Shown here one piece after another: positions 27,728-37,514 of a stretch of DNA of 64,000 bases. Under the pieces are notes generated by a model, which searched no databases, was not told the DNA's origin, and worked only from the letters and a program-made list of their open reading frames with translations. Position numbers and translations under genes: made by a program. Source of the DNA: Citrobacter freundii (GTDB lineage Bacteria; Pseudomonadota; Gammaproteobacteria; Enterobacterales; Enterobacteriaceae); the NCBI RefSeq assembly GCF_011077955.1, contig NZ_JAALBX010000008.1, positions 172,151 to 236,150 of the forward strand, written 5' to 3'. How positions within the stretch are numbered: the stretch's first letter is position 1; each line of letters opens with the position of its first letter.

Positions 27728-27743
27728 TGGCGCGGATATTGCT
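27728..27743 (+). promoter_or_regulatory. sigma-54 promoter of the hyp operon
   Basis: TGGCGCGGATATTGCT has GG and GC at the exact -24/-12 spacing and matches the RpoN consensus almost fully. It lies about 30 bases before the hypA start, as expected for an RpoN/FhlA-dependent hyp promoter. Confidence 0.85.
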
Positions 27744-27773
27744 TACCGTAACCCATTACGAGAAGGAGGCCTT

Positions 27774-28124
27774 ATGCACGAACTCACGCTTTGCCAGCGA
27801 GCCCTGGAATTAATCGAACAGCAGGCCGTCCAACACCACGCCCGTAAAGTGACGGCGGTGTGGTTAAAAATCGGCGCGTTTTCCTGCGTAGAGCGCAGCG
27901 CGCTGGAGTTTTGTTTTGATCTTATCTGTCGCGACACGCTGGCAGAGGGCTGCGAACTCCATATTGAACAGCAGGATGCCGAGTGCTGGTGCCCGACGTG
28001 TCAGCTGTACGTCACTTTGTTGTCTTCGCGAGTGCGACAATGCCCGCATTGCGGCAGCGATAAACTGAATATCGTCGCCGACGAGGGGTTGCAGATAAAA
28101 CGAATGGAAATCGCTCAGGAGTAA
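27774..28124 (+). CDS. hypA: hydrogenase nickel incorporation protein HypA
   Basis: 116 residues. It starts MHELTLCQRALELI, in which His2 is the conserved nickel ligand, and has two CxxC pairs (CWCPTC, CPHCG) forming the structural zinc site. HypA delivers nickel to hydrogenase precursors together with HypB. A longer in-frame reading begins at 27693, but the strong GAAGGAGG ribosome-binding site and the essential Met-His start fix the ATG at 27774. First gene of hypABCDE. Confidence 0.95.
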   Translation: MHELTLCQRALELIEQQAVQHHARKVTAVWLKIGAFSCVERSALEFCFDLICRDTLAEGCELHIEQQDAECWCPTCQLYVTLLSSRVRQCPHCGSDKLNIVADEGLQIKRMEIAQE

Positions 28125-28127
28125 ATT

Positions 28128-29000
28128 ATGTGTACTACATGCGGTTGCGCGCAAGGCAACCTGTATATCGAAGGTGATGAGCGCAACCCGCACTCGGCCT
28201 TTCGCAGCGCGCCTTTCGCACCGGCAGCGCGTCCTTTAAAGCAAATCAACGCCATCCGTACGCAGGATTTTAGCCCCAGTGAAAGCGGGCAGGGCGATTT
28301 GCATTATGGTCACGGTGAGGCTGGCACGCACGCGCCAGGCATGAGCCAGCGGCGGATGCTGGAAATTGAAATCGATGTGCTGGATAAAAATAACCAGTTG
28401 GCTGCCCGTAACCGCGCGCGTTTCGATGCCCGCGAACAACTGGTGCTCAACCTGGTCTCCAGCCCTGGCTCCGGTAAAACCACGTTACTGACGGAAACCT
28501 TAAAGCGCCTGCACGGCGCGGTGCCGTGCGCGGTGATCGAAGGCGATCAGCAAACCGTTAATGATGCCGAGCGAATCCGCGCCACCGGTACCCCGGCCAT
28601 TCAGGTGAATACGGGGAAAGGCTGCCATCTGGATGCGCAAATGATCCACGATGCGATGGCGCGCCTGCCGCTTGATGATAAGGGCATTTTGTTTATCGAA
28701 AACGTCGGCAACCTGGTATGCCCGGCGAGCTTTGATTTGGGTGAGCGCCATAAAGTGGCCGTGCTGTCCGTCACTGAAGGCGAAGATAAACCGCTTAAAT
28801 ATCCGCATATGTTTGCCGCCGCCTCGGTGATGCTGCTCAATAAAGTCGATTTACTGCCGTATCTTAATTTCGACCTCGACGCCTGCCTTGCCAGCGCGCG
28901 CGCGGTAAACCCGGATATCGAAATCATGTTGGTGTCAGCCACTACGGGCGAAGGCATGGATAGCTGGCTTGCCTGGCTGGAGGCGCAACGATGTGCATAG
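28128..29000 (+). CDS. hypB: hydrogenase nickel incorporation GTPase HypB
   Basis: 290 residues, the same length as E. coli HypB. The N-terminal MCTTCGCA is the high-affinity CxxCGC nickel site. The GTPase domain has P-loop [11 protein letters not shown] (about 113-123), the Ni/Zn site region with GKGCHLDA and the NKVD base-recognition motif. It supplies nickel for [NiFe] hydrogenase large subunits. Starts three bases after hypA and overlaps hypC by ten bases. Confidence 0.96.
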   Translation: MCTTCGCAQGNLYIEGDERNPHSAFRSAPFAPAARPLKQINAIRTQDFSPSESGQGDLHYGHGEAGTHAPGMSQRRMLEIEIDVLDKNNQLAARNRARFDAREQLVLNLVSSPGSGKTTLLTETLKRLHGAVPCAVIEGDQQTVNDAERIRATGTPAIQVNTGKGCHLDAQMIHDAMARLPLDDKGILFIENVGNLVCPASFDLGERHKVAVLSVTEGEDKPLKYPHMFAAASVMLLNKVDLLPYLNFDLDACLASARAVNPDIEIMLVSATTGEGMDSWLAWLEAQRCA

Positions 29001-29269
29001 GCATTCCGGGCCAGATCTGTGACATCGGCCCTGGCAACAGCGCGCAAATTGAGGTCAGCGGCGCGAAGCGCGACGTCGACCTCTCGCTTGTCGGCACATA
29101 TGATGAAAACGGTCAGTCCCGCATCGGCCAATGGGTGCTGGTGCATGTCGGCTTCGCCATGAGCGTTATTGACGAACAGGAAGCCCGCGAAACGCTCGAC
29201 GCCTTGCATAACATGTACGACGTTGAGCCGGATGTGGGCGTGTTGTTATTCCCGCAGGAGTATCGCTAA
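28991..29269 (+). CDS. hypC: hydrogenase maturation chaperone HypC
   Basis: 92 residues of the HypC/HybG family. The start MCIGIPGQI contains the essential Cys2, which with HypD carries the Fe(CN)2CO unit to the hydrogenase large subunit. Overlaps hypB by ten bases and hypD by one. Confidence 0.95.
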   Translation: MCIGIPGQICDIGPGNSAQIEVSGAKRDVDLSLVGTYDENGQSRIGQWVLVHVGFAMSVIDEQEARETLDALHNMYDVEPDVGVLLFPQEYR

Positions 29270-30390
29270 TGCGTTATGTTGATGAATATCGCGATCCCGA
29301 ACGGGTTATGCAGCTTATCGATATTTTAAAATCCCGCGCCCCGCTTTTGCCCTATGATGCGAAACGTCCGCTCAGGATCATGGAGGTGTGCGGCGGTCAT
29401 ACCCACGCCATTTTTAAGTTCGGCCTCGATCAACTGCTGCCGGATAATATTGAATTTATCCACGGTCCCGGTTGCCCGGTATGCGTGCTGCCCATGGGGC
29501 GTATTGATTCCTGCCTTGAAATCGCAAGCCACCCTGAGGTGATTTTCTGTACCTTTGGCGATGCCATGCGCGTGCCGGGTAAAAACGGTTCGCTGATGGA
29601 CGCCAAAGCGCGCGGCGCGGATGTGCGGATAATTTATTCGCCGCTTGATGCGTTAAAACTGGCTGAAGCCAATCCGGATCGCAAAGTGGTGTTCTTCGGG
29701 CTGGGTTTTGAAACCACCATGCCCACTACCGCCATCACGCTGCAACAGGCGAAATTGCGCAAGCTCGATAACTTCTTTTTCTTCTGTCAGCACATTACGC
29801 TTATTCCTACGCTTCGCAGTCTGCTTGAGCAGCCGGACAACGGCATTGATTCGTTCCTGGCTCCCGGTCATGTCAGCATGGTTATTGGCACTGCGGCCTA
29901 TACCTTTATCGCCGATGAATTCCAGCGCCCGCTGGTGGTGGCAGGATTTGAGCCTATCGATCTGCTACAGGGCGTGCTAATGCTGGTGGAGCAAAAAATC
30001 GCCCGACACAGCCAGGTGGAAAATCAATATAAACGCGTGGTGCCGGACGCAGGCAGTCTGCCTGCGCAGCAGGCCATCAATGACGTGTTTTGCGTACAAG
30101 GCGACAGCGAATGGCGCGGGCTTGGGGTGATTGAAAACTCGGGCGTGCGCCTGACCGATAGCTATGCGCATTTCGATGCCGAACGGCACTTTAACCTCAA
30201 ACCGCAGCAGGTGTACGACGACCCGCGTGCGCGTTGCGGCGACGTATTGACCGGGCGCTGTAAGCCCGCGCAGTGCCCGCTGTTTGGCGAACATTGCAAC
30301 CCGCAAAACGCCTTTGGCGCATTGATGGTCTCATCCGAAGGCGCCTGCGCCGCCTGGTATCAATATCGTTCCACGGAGTGTGAAGCATGA
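29269..30390 (+). CDS. hypD: hydrogenase maturation protein HypD
   Basis: 373 residues, an Fe-S protein on which the Fe(CN)2CO group is built. Conserved motifs include MEVCGGHTHAIFKFG, FIHGPGCPVCVLPMGR, GFETTMPTTA and the C-terminal cysteine cluster (CGDVLTGRCKPAQCPLFGEHC) holding the [4Fe-4S] centre. Overlaps hypC by one base and hypE by four. Confidence 0.96.
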   Translation: MRYVDEYRDPERVMQLIDILKSRAPLLPYDAKRPLRIMEVCGGHTHAIFKFGLDQLLPDNIEFIHGPGCPVCVLPMGRIDSCLEIASHPEVIFCTFGDAMRVPGKNGSLMDAKARGADVRIIYSPLDALKLAEANPDRKVVFFGLGFETTMPTTAITLQQAKLRKLDNFFFFCQHITLIPTLRSLLEQPDNGIDSFLAPGHVSMVIGTAAYTFIADEFQRPLVVAGFEPIDLLQGVLMLVEQKIARHSQVENQYKRVVPDAGSLPAQQAINDVFCVQGDSEWRGLGVIENSGVRLTDSYAHFDAERHFNLKPQQVYDDPRARCGDVLTGRCKPAQCPLFGEHCNPQNAFGALMVSSEGACAAWYQYRSTECEA

Positions 30391-31397
30391 AAAGCATTAC
30401 CCTTGCCCACGGCAACGGTGGTCAGGCGATGCAGCAGTTAATTAATCAACTGTTTATGCAGGCGTTTTCCAATCCTTTATTGAGCATTCAGGAAGATCAG
30501 GCGCGTATTCCGCTGGCGGAATTGACCGCCCACGGCGACAGGCTGGCCTTTTCCACCGACAGTTACGTTATCGATCCGCTGTTTTTCCCGGGCGGCAATA
30601 TCGGCAAGCTGGCGGTATGCGGCACGGCGAACGATATCGCGGTGAGCGGTGCTATCCCGCGCTGGCTCTCTTGCGGATTTATCCTTGAAGAAGGGTTGTC
30701 GATGGACGCGCTGGAGCAGGTGGTCAACAGTATGGCCGCCACCGCTCACGCAGAAGGCATGATGATTGTTACAGGCGACACCAAAGTCGTGCCGCGCGGC
30801 GCGGCGGATAAGCTGTTTATCAATACCGCCGGTATTGGCGCGATCCCGCAGGATATCCACTGGGGCGCGCAAAACATTGGTGTTGGCGATGTGCTTATCG
30901 TGACCGGTTCGTTAGGGGATCATGGCGCCACCATTCTTAATTTGCGCGAGCAGTTGGGCATTGATGGCGATCTGCAAAGCGACTGCGCGGTGTTAACCTC
31001 TCTGATTCAGGCTATCCGTCCGCTGCCGGGAATTAAAGCGATGCGCGATGCCACGCGTGGCGGCGTCAATGCCGTGGCGCATGAGTTTGCGGCAAGCTGC
31101 GGTTGCGGTATTGAGCTTAACGAGCGCGATCTGCCGGTGAAAGCCGCGGTACGCGGTCTGTGTGAATTGCTGGGTCTGGAAGCGGTGAATTTCGCTAACG
31201 AAGGGAAGTTGGTGATTGCCGTCGAACGCGACGCGGCGCCGGCCATCATTGAGGCGTTACGCCAGCATCCGCTTGGTCGTGACGCCACGCTCATCGGTGA
31301 AGTGGTGGAACGTAAAGGGGTACGGCTAACCGGTTTGTATGGCGTTAAACGCACGCTGGAATTGCCGTATTCTGAACCGCTGCCGCGAATTTGCTAA
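30387..31397 (+). CDS. hypE: hydrogenase maturation carbamoyl dehydratase HypE
   Basis: 336 residues of the AIR-synthase-like fold. It ends in PRIC, the C-terminal Cys that is carbamoylated by HypF and dehydrated to the thiocyanate that yields cyanide ligands. N-terminal HGNGGQAMQQLI and FSTDSYVIDPLFFPGGNIGKLA are typical. hypF, which supplies the carbamoyl group, is not in the window, nor is fhlA, which follows hypE in E. coli. A terminator lies about 80 bases after the stop. Confidence 0.96.
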   Translation: MKSITLAHGNGGQAMQQLINQLFMQAFSNPLLSIQEDQARIPLAELTAHGDRLAFSTDSYVIDPLFFPGGNIGKLAVCGTANDIAVSGAIPRWLSCGFILEEGLSMDALEQVVNSMAATAHAEGMMIVTGDTKVVPRGAADKLFINTAGIGAIPQDIHWGAQNIGVGDVLIVTGSLGDHGATILNLREQLGIDGDLQSDCAVLTSLIQAIRPLPGIKAMRDATRGGVNAVAHEFAASCGCGIELNERDLPVKAAVRGLCELLGLEAVNFANEGKLVIAVERDAAPAIIEALRQHPLGRDATLIGEVVERKGVRLTGLYGVKRTLELPYSEPLPRIC

Positions 31398-31476
31398 TCC
31401 GCTACACCGCCCATTCGGGCCGTTGTAAGGGTTAATTGACGCGCCCTGATAAAATCCACTGTGATACTTCCCGCTT

Positions 31477-31504
31477 AAGGCCTTTTCGAAGGCCTTTGCT
31501 TTTT
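31477..31504 (+). terminator. Terminator of the hyp operon
   Basis: Perfect 8-bp stem AAGGCCTT / AAGGCCTT around TTCG, followed by TGCTTTTT. Confidence 0.75.
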
Positions 31505-31539
31505 CAGCAATCCAGCCCCGTTAACCAGCCCCATAAAAG

Positions 31540-31566
31540 CGCGAGGCGCCACAGGGGCGCCTCGCG
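31540..31566 (-). terminator. Terminator of the chemoreceptor gene
   Basis: Perfect 11-bp stem CGCGAGGCGCC / GGCGCCTCGCG with a 5-base loop, followed on the minus strand by CTTTTATGG. It lies 20 bases after the stop of the chemoreceptor gene. Confidence 0.75.
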
Positions 31567-31587
31567 TTGTCAGCATTGCAATTTATG

Positions 31588-33129
31588 TTATGCGAGTTTA
31601 AACGCGCTGACCTCGCCCAGAAGCTTACCAGCTTGTTCGCTCAGGGAATTGGCTGCGGTCGCCATTTGCTCAACCATGGCGGCGTTCTGTTGAATATTGC
31701 CCTCCATCTGCGTCACTGCCACGTTAACCTGTTCAATGCCATAGCTCTGTTCTGTTGATGAGTGATTCACCTGATTAATCAACTGAGTGGTTTCATCAAC
31801 CACCACCAGGGCTTCATTCATGCGGGTCGTCACGTTCGCCGCGTACACCACACCTTTTTTGACGTTTTCAATAGCTTCTTCAATCAGTGTGCGAATATCA
31901 CGCGCGGCGACGGAGGAGCGTTGTGATAACGAGCGGACTTCGCCTGCCACGACCGCAAACCCTTTCCCTTGCTCACCGGCGCGCGCTGCTTCCACTGCGG
32001 CATTCAGTGCCAGGATGTTGGTCTGGAATGCAATCCCGTCAATGATGGAGGTGATTTCAGAAATCTTATTAGAAGAAGCAGAGATATCGTCAATGGAGCT
32101 TTTCAGCGAAGTAAGTTCGCGGTTACTGTTATTGACGATGGTCTGGACCTGACCAATAAAGTTATTCGCTTCTTTGGCGTTATCCACGTTGTGTTTCACG
32201 GTGGCAGACAGCTCATTCATACTGGCAGCGGTTTGCTCAAGCGAGGAGGCCTGTGACTCGGTGCGTGCAGAAAGGTCATCGTTGCTCAGCGCGATTTCGT
32301 TAGAGGCGGTCTCTACTTCCTGGCTGGCATCTTTTACGCTTGATAACACGTCACGTATTTTTGCGACCAGCGTGTTAACGCTGTCTGCGGTTGCGCCAAG
32401 TTCATCTTTTTTCGTCAGATTTACGCGTTGTGTCAGATCAAGGCTATCGCCAATGTCTTTCATGGTAGTTTGTAAACCAGTGAGGCCTTTTTTGAGGTAA
32501 TTAAGGATAGTAAAGGCAAAGAAAGCCACCAGTAACGTTGCAATGCTGATAATGCTAATCAAAAACCACAGGGTGCTTTTATATTGCTTATTATTTTCAG
32601 CCTCATAATCCGTGGCAATTTTATAGTTATAAAGCAGCATCTCTTTGATGTTGGCACTCACGAGTACCGAGGCGTTAGCGGCTTCACCGCCATCTGCCAC
32701 CATGCCTCTTGCAGCTTCAAGACCGTCGGTGTCATACATTTTGACCATTTTATTCACTTTGCCGACGTACTCGTTAAAGTTCGCAATGGTCTGTTTAATT
32801 AACTGGCCGTCTCGCTCATCGGAAACAAGGTTAGCCTGGTAATAATCGAGCGCTTTTTTTGCCTCGCCTAGCTCAACGCGGGCGTTAGCCATATGTTTTT
32901 CAAAAATATCTTTCTGGCTCACCAGTAAAGACATGAGCACCTGCCGTCTTGCTTCTTCACGATGGCGTAATACTTCACTAATTTTATTTATACTTCCCAG
33001 CGTATTACCGGCGACATACTCAAAGCGAGTTTGCGCCTGATCCAGAGAGCGTATGCTGAGTATTCCGAGCGTTATCAAAGCTACGAGCGTAAAAATAAAA
33101 ATAGCAGAGAGTTTTTTCAAGATAGTCAT
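31588..33129 (-). CDS. methyl-accepting chemotaxis protein
   Basis: 513 residues: transmembrane helix 1 (about 8-28), a periplasmic four-helix-bundle sensor (about 30-190), helix 2 ([20 protein letters not shown], about 187-207), HAMP linker, then the signalling domain with the highly conserved hairpin tip [34 protein letters not shown] sequence. The protein ends EVSAFKLA, without the NWETF CheR/CheB tether, so it is probably a low-abundance receptor. The ligand is unknown. A sigma-28 promoter lies 39 bases upstream of the start. Confidence 0.93.
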   Translation of the reverse strand: MTILKKLSAIFIFTLVALITLGILSIRSLDQAQTRFEYVAGNTLGSINKISEVLRHREEARRQVLMSLLVSQKDIFEKHMANARVELGEAKKALDYYQANLVSDERDGQLIKQTIANFNEYVGKVNKMVKMYDTDGLEAARGMVADGGEAANASVLVSANIKEMLLYNYKIATDYEAENNKQYKSTLWFLISIISIATLLVAFFAFTILNYLKKGLTGLQTTMKDIGDSLDLTQRVNLTKKDELGATADSVNTLVAKIRDVLSSVKDASQEVETASNEIALSNDDLSARTESQASSLEQTAASMNELSATVKHNVDNAKEANNFIGQVQTIVNNSNRELTSLKSSIDDISASSNKISEITSIIDGIAFQTNILALNAAVEAARAGEQGKGFAVVAGEVRSLSQRSSVAARDIRTLIEEAIENVKKGVVYAANVTTRMNEALVVVDETTQLINQVNHSSTEQSYGIEQVNVAVTQMEGNIQQNAAMVEQMATAANSLSEQAGKLLGEVSAFKLA

Positions 33130-33580
33130 GGAAAGGCCTCGGAAATTTATAAAGGTTGCTAATGTATATATCGCCCTTCCTGAGATAAACTTTATAGAAG
33201 CAGAAGGGTATTTTTATACAACATTCGTCATAAACAGCAGGGACAGGGAAAGTCATTATTTATTAACGGCTTCCGATACATCGTATATCTCGAAATAATT
33301 CTTCTTAATGTTTTCTTAATGAATGTTTATTTTCACGGCTTGCGCTATCTCTCATTTTAAATAGAATTCATTCGCATTAAATAAAAATTGTCTTTTGGGT
33401 AATGCTTAATAACAATAGGTATTATGTGGTTATTGGTTTCAGCGTTATGCATCCGCCCAATTAACCACGCGTCCTGAGGCGGACATCCAGGAGAAGTTAA
33501 TCACCTTGAAGATTGTCACCCCAGACACGATATTTTTTTATAATGCATTACTGAAAATAGCGAAATTAACACGCTGCTAT
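33130..33580. other. Gene-free stretch between the chemoreceptor and GGDEF-EAL genes
   Basis: 451 AT-rich bases. The chemoreceptor-proximal end holds the sigma-28 promoter; I see no gene, RNA or strong terminator in the rest. Confidence 0.5.
33168..33194 (-). promoter_or_regulatory. sigma-28 (FliA) promoter of the chemoreceptor gene
   Basis: On the minus strand TAAAGTTT-N11-GGCGATAT: a perfect -35 and six of eight matches at -10 to the FliA consensus TAAAGTTT-N11-GCCGATAA, with exact spacing. Confidence 0.82.
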
Positions 33581-36157
33581 TTAATAGTTGACTAAGAATA
33601 AATTCAGGTCTGATATCGCCCCAGGTTTGCCCACATAATAACCCTGCACTTCGTCACAATTATTTTCCTTAAGAAAAGACAACTGATCGGCGGTTTCCAC
33701 CCCTTCAGCGGTCACTTCCATTGAATAGGCTTTTCCTAAATCGATGATTTTCTCAACGACCGACTGGTTCTGTTGCGAATCACCCAGTGAGAAAATAAAG
33801 CTCTTATCGAGTTTCAGACCGTCAAACTGAAATTTGCGAAGATAACTTAGCGACGCATAGCCAGTACCAAAATCATCAATCAGAATACGCACCCCCATTT
33901 GTTTGAGGGCTTTCATGGTCTGGCAGGTTTTTTCCGGTTCGGAAAGCGTGACGTTTTCCGTGACTTCTATTTCTAGCCGTGTGGCCTCAAGCCCGGTATC
34001 GTCAAGAATAGTTTTTATCCTTTCCGCGACATCGCTGGCCTGAAATTCAACAGGCGAAATATTTACCGACACCGATAATCCTGGCAATTTTTCACGAGTT
34101 TCAGAACAGGCTTTACGCAGAACCCAATTGCTGAGGTTAATGATTAATCCGGTTTCTTCCGCCAGCGAAATGAACTGATCGGGCATCATGTTTCCCCGCT
34201 CCGGGTGCTGCCAGCGTACCAGGGCCTCTACCGCATCCACTTTGGATGTTCTGAGATTAAAACGCGGCTGATACACCAGATAGAGCTGGTCTTCACGAAT
34301 CGCGGTCTTCAGTTCCGCTTCCATTTTTCGGCGCTCAGTCAGCTTTTCTGACATATCCGGGCGATAGTAAACCCACCGGTTTCTGCCGGATTGTTTTGCC
34401 TGATAGAGCGCGATGTCGGCAAAGCGCAGGAGATCGTTCGCGCTGTTGCTGTCCTGGGGCGCCATCGCAATACCCATGCTGACGCCTATGGTCACATCAT
34501 TGCCATCAATGGTGAAAGGACGGTTGAGTTCTTGCACGATGCGCTGGCATACCTCTTCAACCTGGCCTGGCTGGCTGGTGTCGGCGAGAAGGATCATAAA
34601 TTCATCGCCCCCTTGTCGGGCGACAAAATCACCGCTACGTATGCAGCTTTGAAGTCGTGATGAAACTTCGCCAAGCAGGGCATCCCCCGTGGAATGTCCA
34701 AAAATATCATTGACGGGTTTAAACTTATCCAGATCAAGGCAAATCATTGAAAAAGGATAATTTTTGGCTTCTTCTTTATTTAACTGACCGGTCAGAAATT
34801 CTTTGATTTGATAGCGGTTAGGCAGACCGGTTAATTCATCATGACGTGACAGGAACTGGACGCGTTTTGTCGCTTCCACTTCCAGCGTCACATCGGTGGC
34901 CGCACCGCGAATAACAACGGTGCCATCACATTGCACCACAAATTTTGCAAGCAGCGTGCAATAAGCCGTTGAGTATTGGGAGTTTAAATAAGGGCAATTT
35001 TTAAAGGAAAACTGGCCTGTTAATTCCTCGCGATTCAGACAGTCTTTAAAGGCATCTTTGGTTGATGGAAATAATTCATCCAACCTGCGTCCTGTCCATT
35101 CACTATTATCATAACCGGTAACAGTAGAAAAACGATCAGATAACCATATTATCCTTAAGGATAAATCAGTTTCCCAGAGCCAGTCACTGGTGGTTTCGCT
35201 GACATCTCTGAAGCGTTTTTCGCTGGTAATCAGTTTCAGACGCGCCTGATCAAGCAGAAACATATGCTCGTCATTAATCCTCGCCTTATGCATGATATGG
35301 CGCATTAAAATAACCGTCATCGCTATTGTGATGAGTACCGACATCAGCATAAGAGGCAGAAGATAAACAATCATTTGATGGCCGGGGTTTGCGCTATCCC
35401 AGGCTATTCGCACCACACCGTTTTTAATCGTAAGTGTAAATTCTGTCTCATTCGGAGCGCTTGAAAGGACGTCATAGGGGAGGGCGCGGACGTTAAGAAT
35501 CCCCGCCTCGCGGCCAATGGCCATAAATTTGGGGGCGGTAAGCTTTTCAATAAACACCATAACGGAAGGTTTACCCGGTAAGACTTCCACAGTGGTGTCA
35601 CCGCCCATGGTTATCCATGCCGCAGAAACAATCGCCGGAACGGAATCGATCAGCGTGAGCATAGAGACCGGTAACCCGTTGTGTTGGCGCAGTTTGGTCA
35701 GTAAATCTTCTTTAGTAGCGGAGCCTACCCAGTTATCCAGATCGTCCAGCCACAACTTGCCATTAAGCACGCTGTAACGGGTGCTGCCTTCCGGTGAAAG
35801 AACAAATACGCCTTCATAACCAAAGTTATCATAAAGCGACTTGCCAAGATTCTGTTTATCCCACGCCCAGACCAGATCGATGGTTTTATGCAGGTGCTTA
35901 TAGGCGCTGCCCCATTCAGCATTATCTTTCAGATGGCTACGAATGTTTTCTTGTCGGGTATCGAATGCCTTTCGTAATAAAAACTCGTCATGTTTGTCAT
36001 TGATTGTATTAACGTTATCCTTGATGACCAACAATGAAATAATCGCAAAAGTGAAAATACCAATTAACAACGTTACCATATAGGCAAATGTCTTAGTAAT
36101 CAGTCCCCTGGTTTGCTCAATATCAGCGATGCCAGGATTTTGTGAAAATATAGCCAT
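33581..36157 (-). CDS. CHASE4-PAS-GGDEF-EAL cyclic-di-GMP enzyme
   Basis: 858 residues. Helix 1 (about 28-50), an extracytoplasmic CHASE4-type sensor (about 55-255), helix 2 (about 262-285), a PAS domain (about 315-430), GGDEF domain (about 435-595, intact RQGGDEF near 515) and EAL domain (about 605-850, EALVRW near 645, DDFGTGYASLSYLRKF and TAEGVET). Both active-site motifs are intact, so it could make and break c-di-GMP. A sigma-28 promoter upstream places it in the flagellar regulon, suggesting a role in the swim-to-attach decision. Net activity and ligand are unknown. Confidence 0.9.
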   Translation of the reverse strand: MAIFSQNPGIADIEQTRGLITKTFAYMVTLLIGIFTFAIISLLVIKDNVNTINDKHDEFLLRKAFDTRQENIRSHLKDNAEWGSAYKHLHKTIDLVWAWDKQNLGKSLYDNFGYEGVFVLSPEGSTRYSVLNGKLWLDDLDNWVGSATKEDLLTKLRQHNGLPVSMLTLIDSVPAIVSAAWITMGGDTTVEVLPGKPSVMVFIEKLTAPKFMAIGREAGILNVRALPYDVLSSAPNETEFTLTIKNGVVRIAWDSANPGHQMIVYLLPLMLMSVLITIAMTVILMRHIMHKARINDEHMFLLDQARLKLITSEKRFRDVSETTSDWLWETDLSLRIIWLSDRFSTVTGYDNSEWTGRRLDELFPSTKDAFKDCLNREELTGQFSFKNCPYLNSQYSTAYCTLLAKFVVQCDGTVVIRGAATDVTLEVEATKRVQFLSRHDELTGLPNRYQIKEFLTGQLNKEEAKNYPFSMICLDLDKFKPVNDIFGHSTGDALLGEVSSRLQSCIRSGDFVARQGGDEFMILLADTSQPGQVEEVCQRIVQELNRPFTIDGNDVTIGVSMGIAMAPQDSNSANDLLRFADIALYQAKQSGRNRWVYYRPDMSEKLTERRKMEAELKTAIREDQLYLVYQPRFNLRTSKVDAVEALVRWQHPERGNMMPDQFISLAEETGLIINLSNWVLRKACSETREKLPGLSVSVNISPVEFQASDVAERIKTILDDTGLEATRLEIEVTENVTLSEPEKTCQTMKALKQMGVRILIDDFGTGYASLSYLRKFQFDGLKLDKSFIFSLGDSQQNQSVVEKIIDLGKAYSMEVTAEGVETADQLSFLKENNCDEVQGYYVGKPGAISDLNLFLVNY

Positions 36158-36548
36158 GTTTCACCCTTTTCTCGTCGATGGCAGCATCGGTTCCTGTCCA
36201 AAGGGTTATCGGCATAGCGATTAAAAAATTCATATCCGCTACGCTGAAAAGCCGGAAATAGATTAATTAATAATTTAATTATTTATTTCGCGAAGATAAT
36301 TAATCTTTAATTCAGTAGGTTGCTTTTTTTAGAAGAAAAATAAACCAGTAAGGTTTTTTAACCTGAACATCTGCTTAGCCAGCGCCTTTGTGACACGGCT
36401 CTCGTTATATTAAAAATTCTTACCCGTTTATCAGATTGCCCGTCGTCAATGTCTTGCCCTTGAGTGCAAAACGGGAGAGACAGGTGGGGTGCGTCTGGAG
36501 GCGTGAGACTTCCGTTTATAGGCATTTTTTATTCAACGGGGGTGACCG
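36158..36548. other. Gene-free stretch upstream of the GGDEF-EAL gene
   Basis: 391 bases with the sigma-28 promoter near the right-hand gene start (36206-36232). The rest is AT-rich with a GGTTTTTTAACC repeat near 36353 and no recognisable gene. Confidence 0.5.
36206..36232 (-). promoter_or_regulatory. sigma-28 (FliA) promoter of the GGDEF-EAL gene
   Basis: On the minus strand TGAATTTT-N11-GCCGATAA: a perfect FliA -10 element, six of eight at -35, exact spacing, about 50 bases before the ATG. Confidence 0.78.
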
Positions 36549-37460
36549 TTACGAAGTATGGCGCGTCAAAAACTGAGCAATTGCTTCCACTACGCCTGCC
36601 GCCAGCGGAAGGGATGCATTGGTGTAAGCGGCGTAATTTTCGCACGGGTTGTCAGACTTAACGGTTTTCAGCACATGATTGGTATCAGGTAACAACACAA
36701 GCGCCGCCCGCGGGTTTGCGCGTTGAAGCCTGTGCGCTTCCTGCGCGGGCACCTGCAGATCGCGCAGGCCCTGGATTATCAACACCGGTTTCGTCAGTGC
36801 AGCGATCATCTGGGCCGGGTGATAAGCGAAAAGGTCGATGAGAAATCCCTGAACCGCAGGGTGAAACAGGCCTTGCAGCGCAGGGTCCAGAGGCGAAACG
36901 TCAACATGCCGCCCCTTTTCAAGGGCATCGACAACCGCTAAGCCTTGCTCAAGGAAAAGGGGGTTTTGCGGGTTGGCGGTGAGCTGCTCTTTCAACACCG
37001 CACCGGGGGCGCGCGACGGCGTCGCTACCAGAATGACACCGCGCAACGCCTCCTCTTGCGCTGCCGCCAGGGCAACGATACCGCCCTCGCTGTGTCCGAG
37101 AAGCCAGACAGCGGCGGTCGGGAAACGGCGTGTTATCACTGTTATCCATGACCGTACATCATCGACATAGTCGTTGATTGTCACGGCGTTCGCGTCTGGT
37201 ACGGCGGCGGCACTGGCAAACATGCCACGTTTGTCTGCCCGCAGCGTGGCAATGCCGTTTTGGGCCAACTGTTCTGCTAACAGGCGAAACGTTGACGCCT
37301 TAACACCCAGCGGATTATTGCCGTCCCGGTCAGTAGGGCCGGAACCGGCAATCATCAGCACGACATGTTGAGGCGACGTGAGGGGGGAAAGCAGGGTGCC
37401 ATTAAGCGCGCCCTGTGGTCCGGGGGCGTTCAGAACGGTTTCACGTCGTGTTTTTTGCAT
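36549..37460 (-). CDS. alpha/beta hydrolase
   Basis: 303 residues with the alpha/beta-hydrolase pattern: oxyanion-hole region MIAGSGPTDRDGNNP, nucleophile elbow GHSEGG (Ser about 122), an Asp in the LIQGLRDLQVP strand and a late His in LPDTNHVLK. No signal peptide. Likely an esterase or peptidase-type hydrolase of unknown substrate. It follows the isochorismatase-like gene by 54 bases on the same strand and may share its transcript. Confidence 0.82.
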   Translation of the reverse strand: MQKTRRETVLNAPGPQGALNGTLLSPLTSPQHVVLMIAGSGPTDRDGNNPLGVKASTFRLLAEQLAQNGIATLRADKRGMFASAAAVPDANAVTINDYVDDVRSWITVITRRFPTAAVWLLGHSEGGIVALAAAQEEALRGVILVATPSRAPGAVLKEQLTANPQNPLFLEQGLAVVDALEKGRHVDVSPLDPALQGLFHPAVQGFLIDLFAYHPAQMIAALTKPVLIIQGLRDLQVPAQEAHRLQRANPRAALVLLPDTNHVLKTVKSDNPCENYAAYTNASLPLAAGVVEAIAQFLTRHTS

Positions 37461-37514
37461 ACTTTCCAGGCGTCAAAGAGGCTAACCGCAAGCTGATTGC
37501 GGGCATTCGCGATA

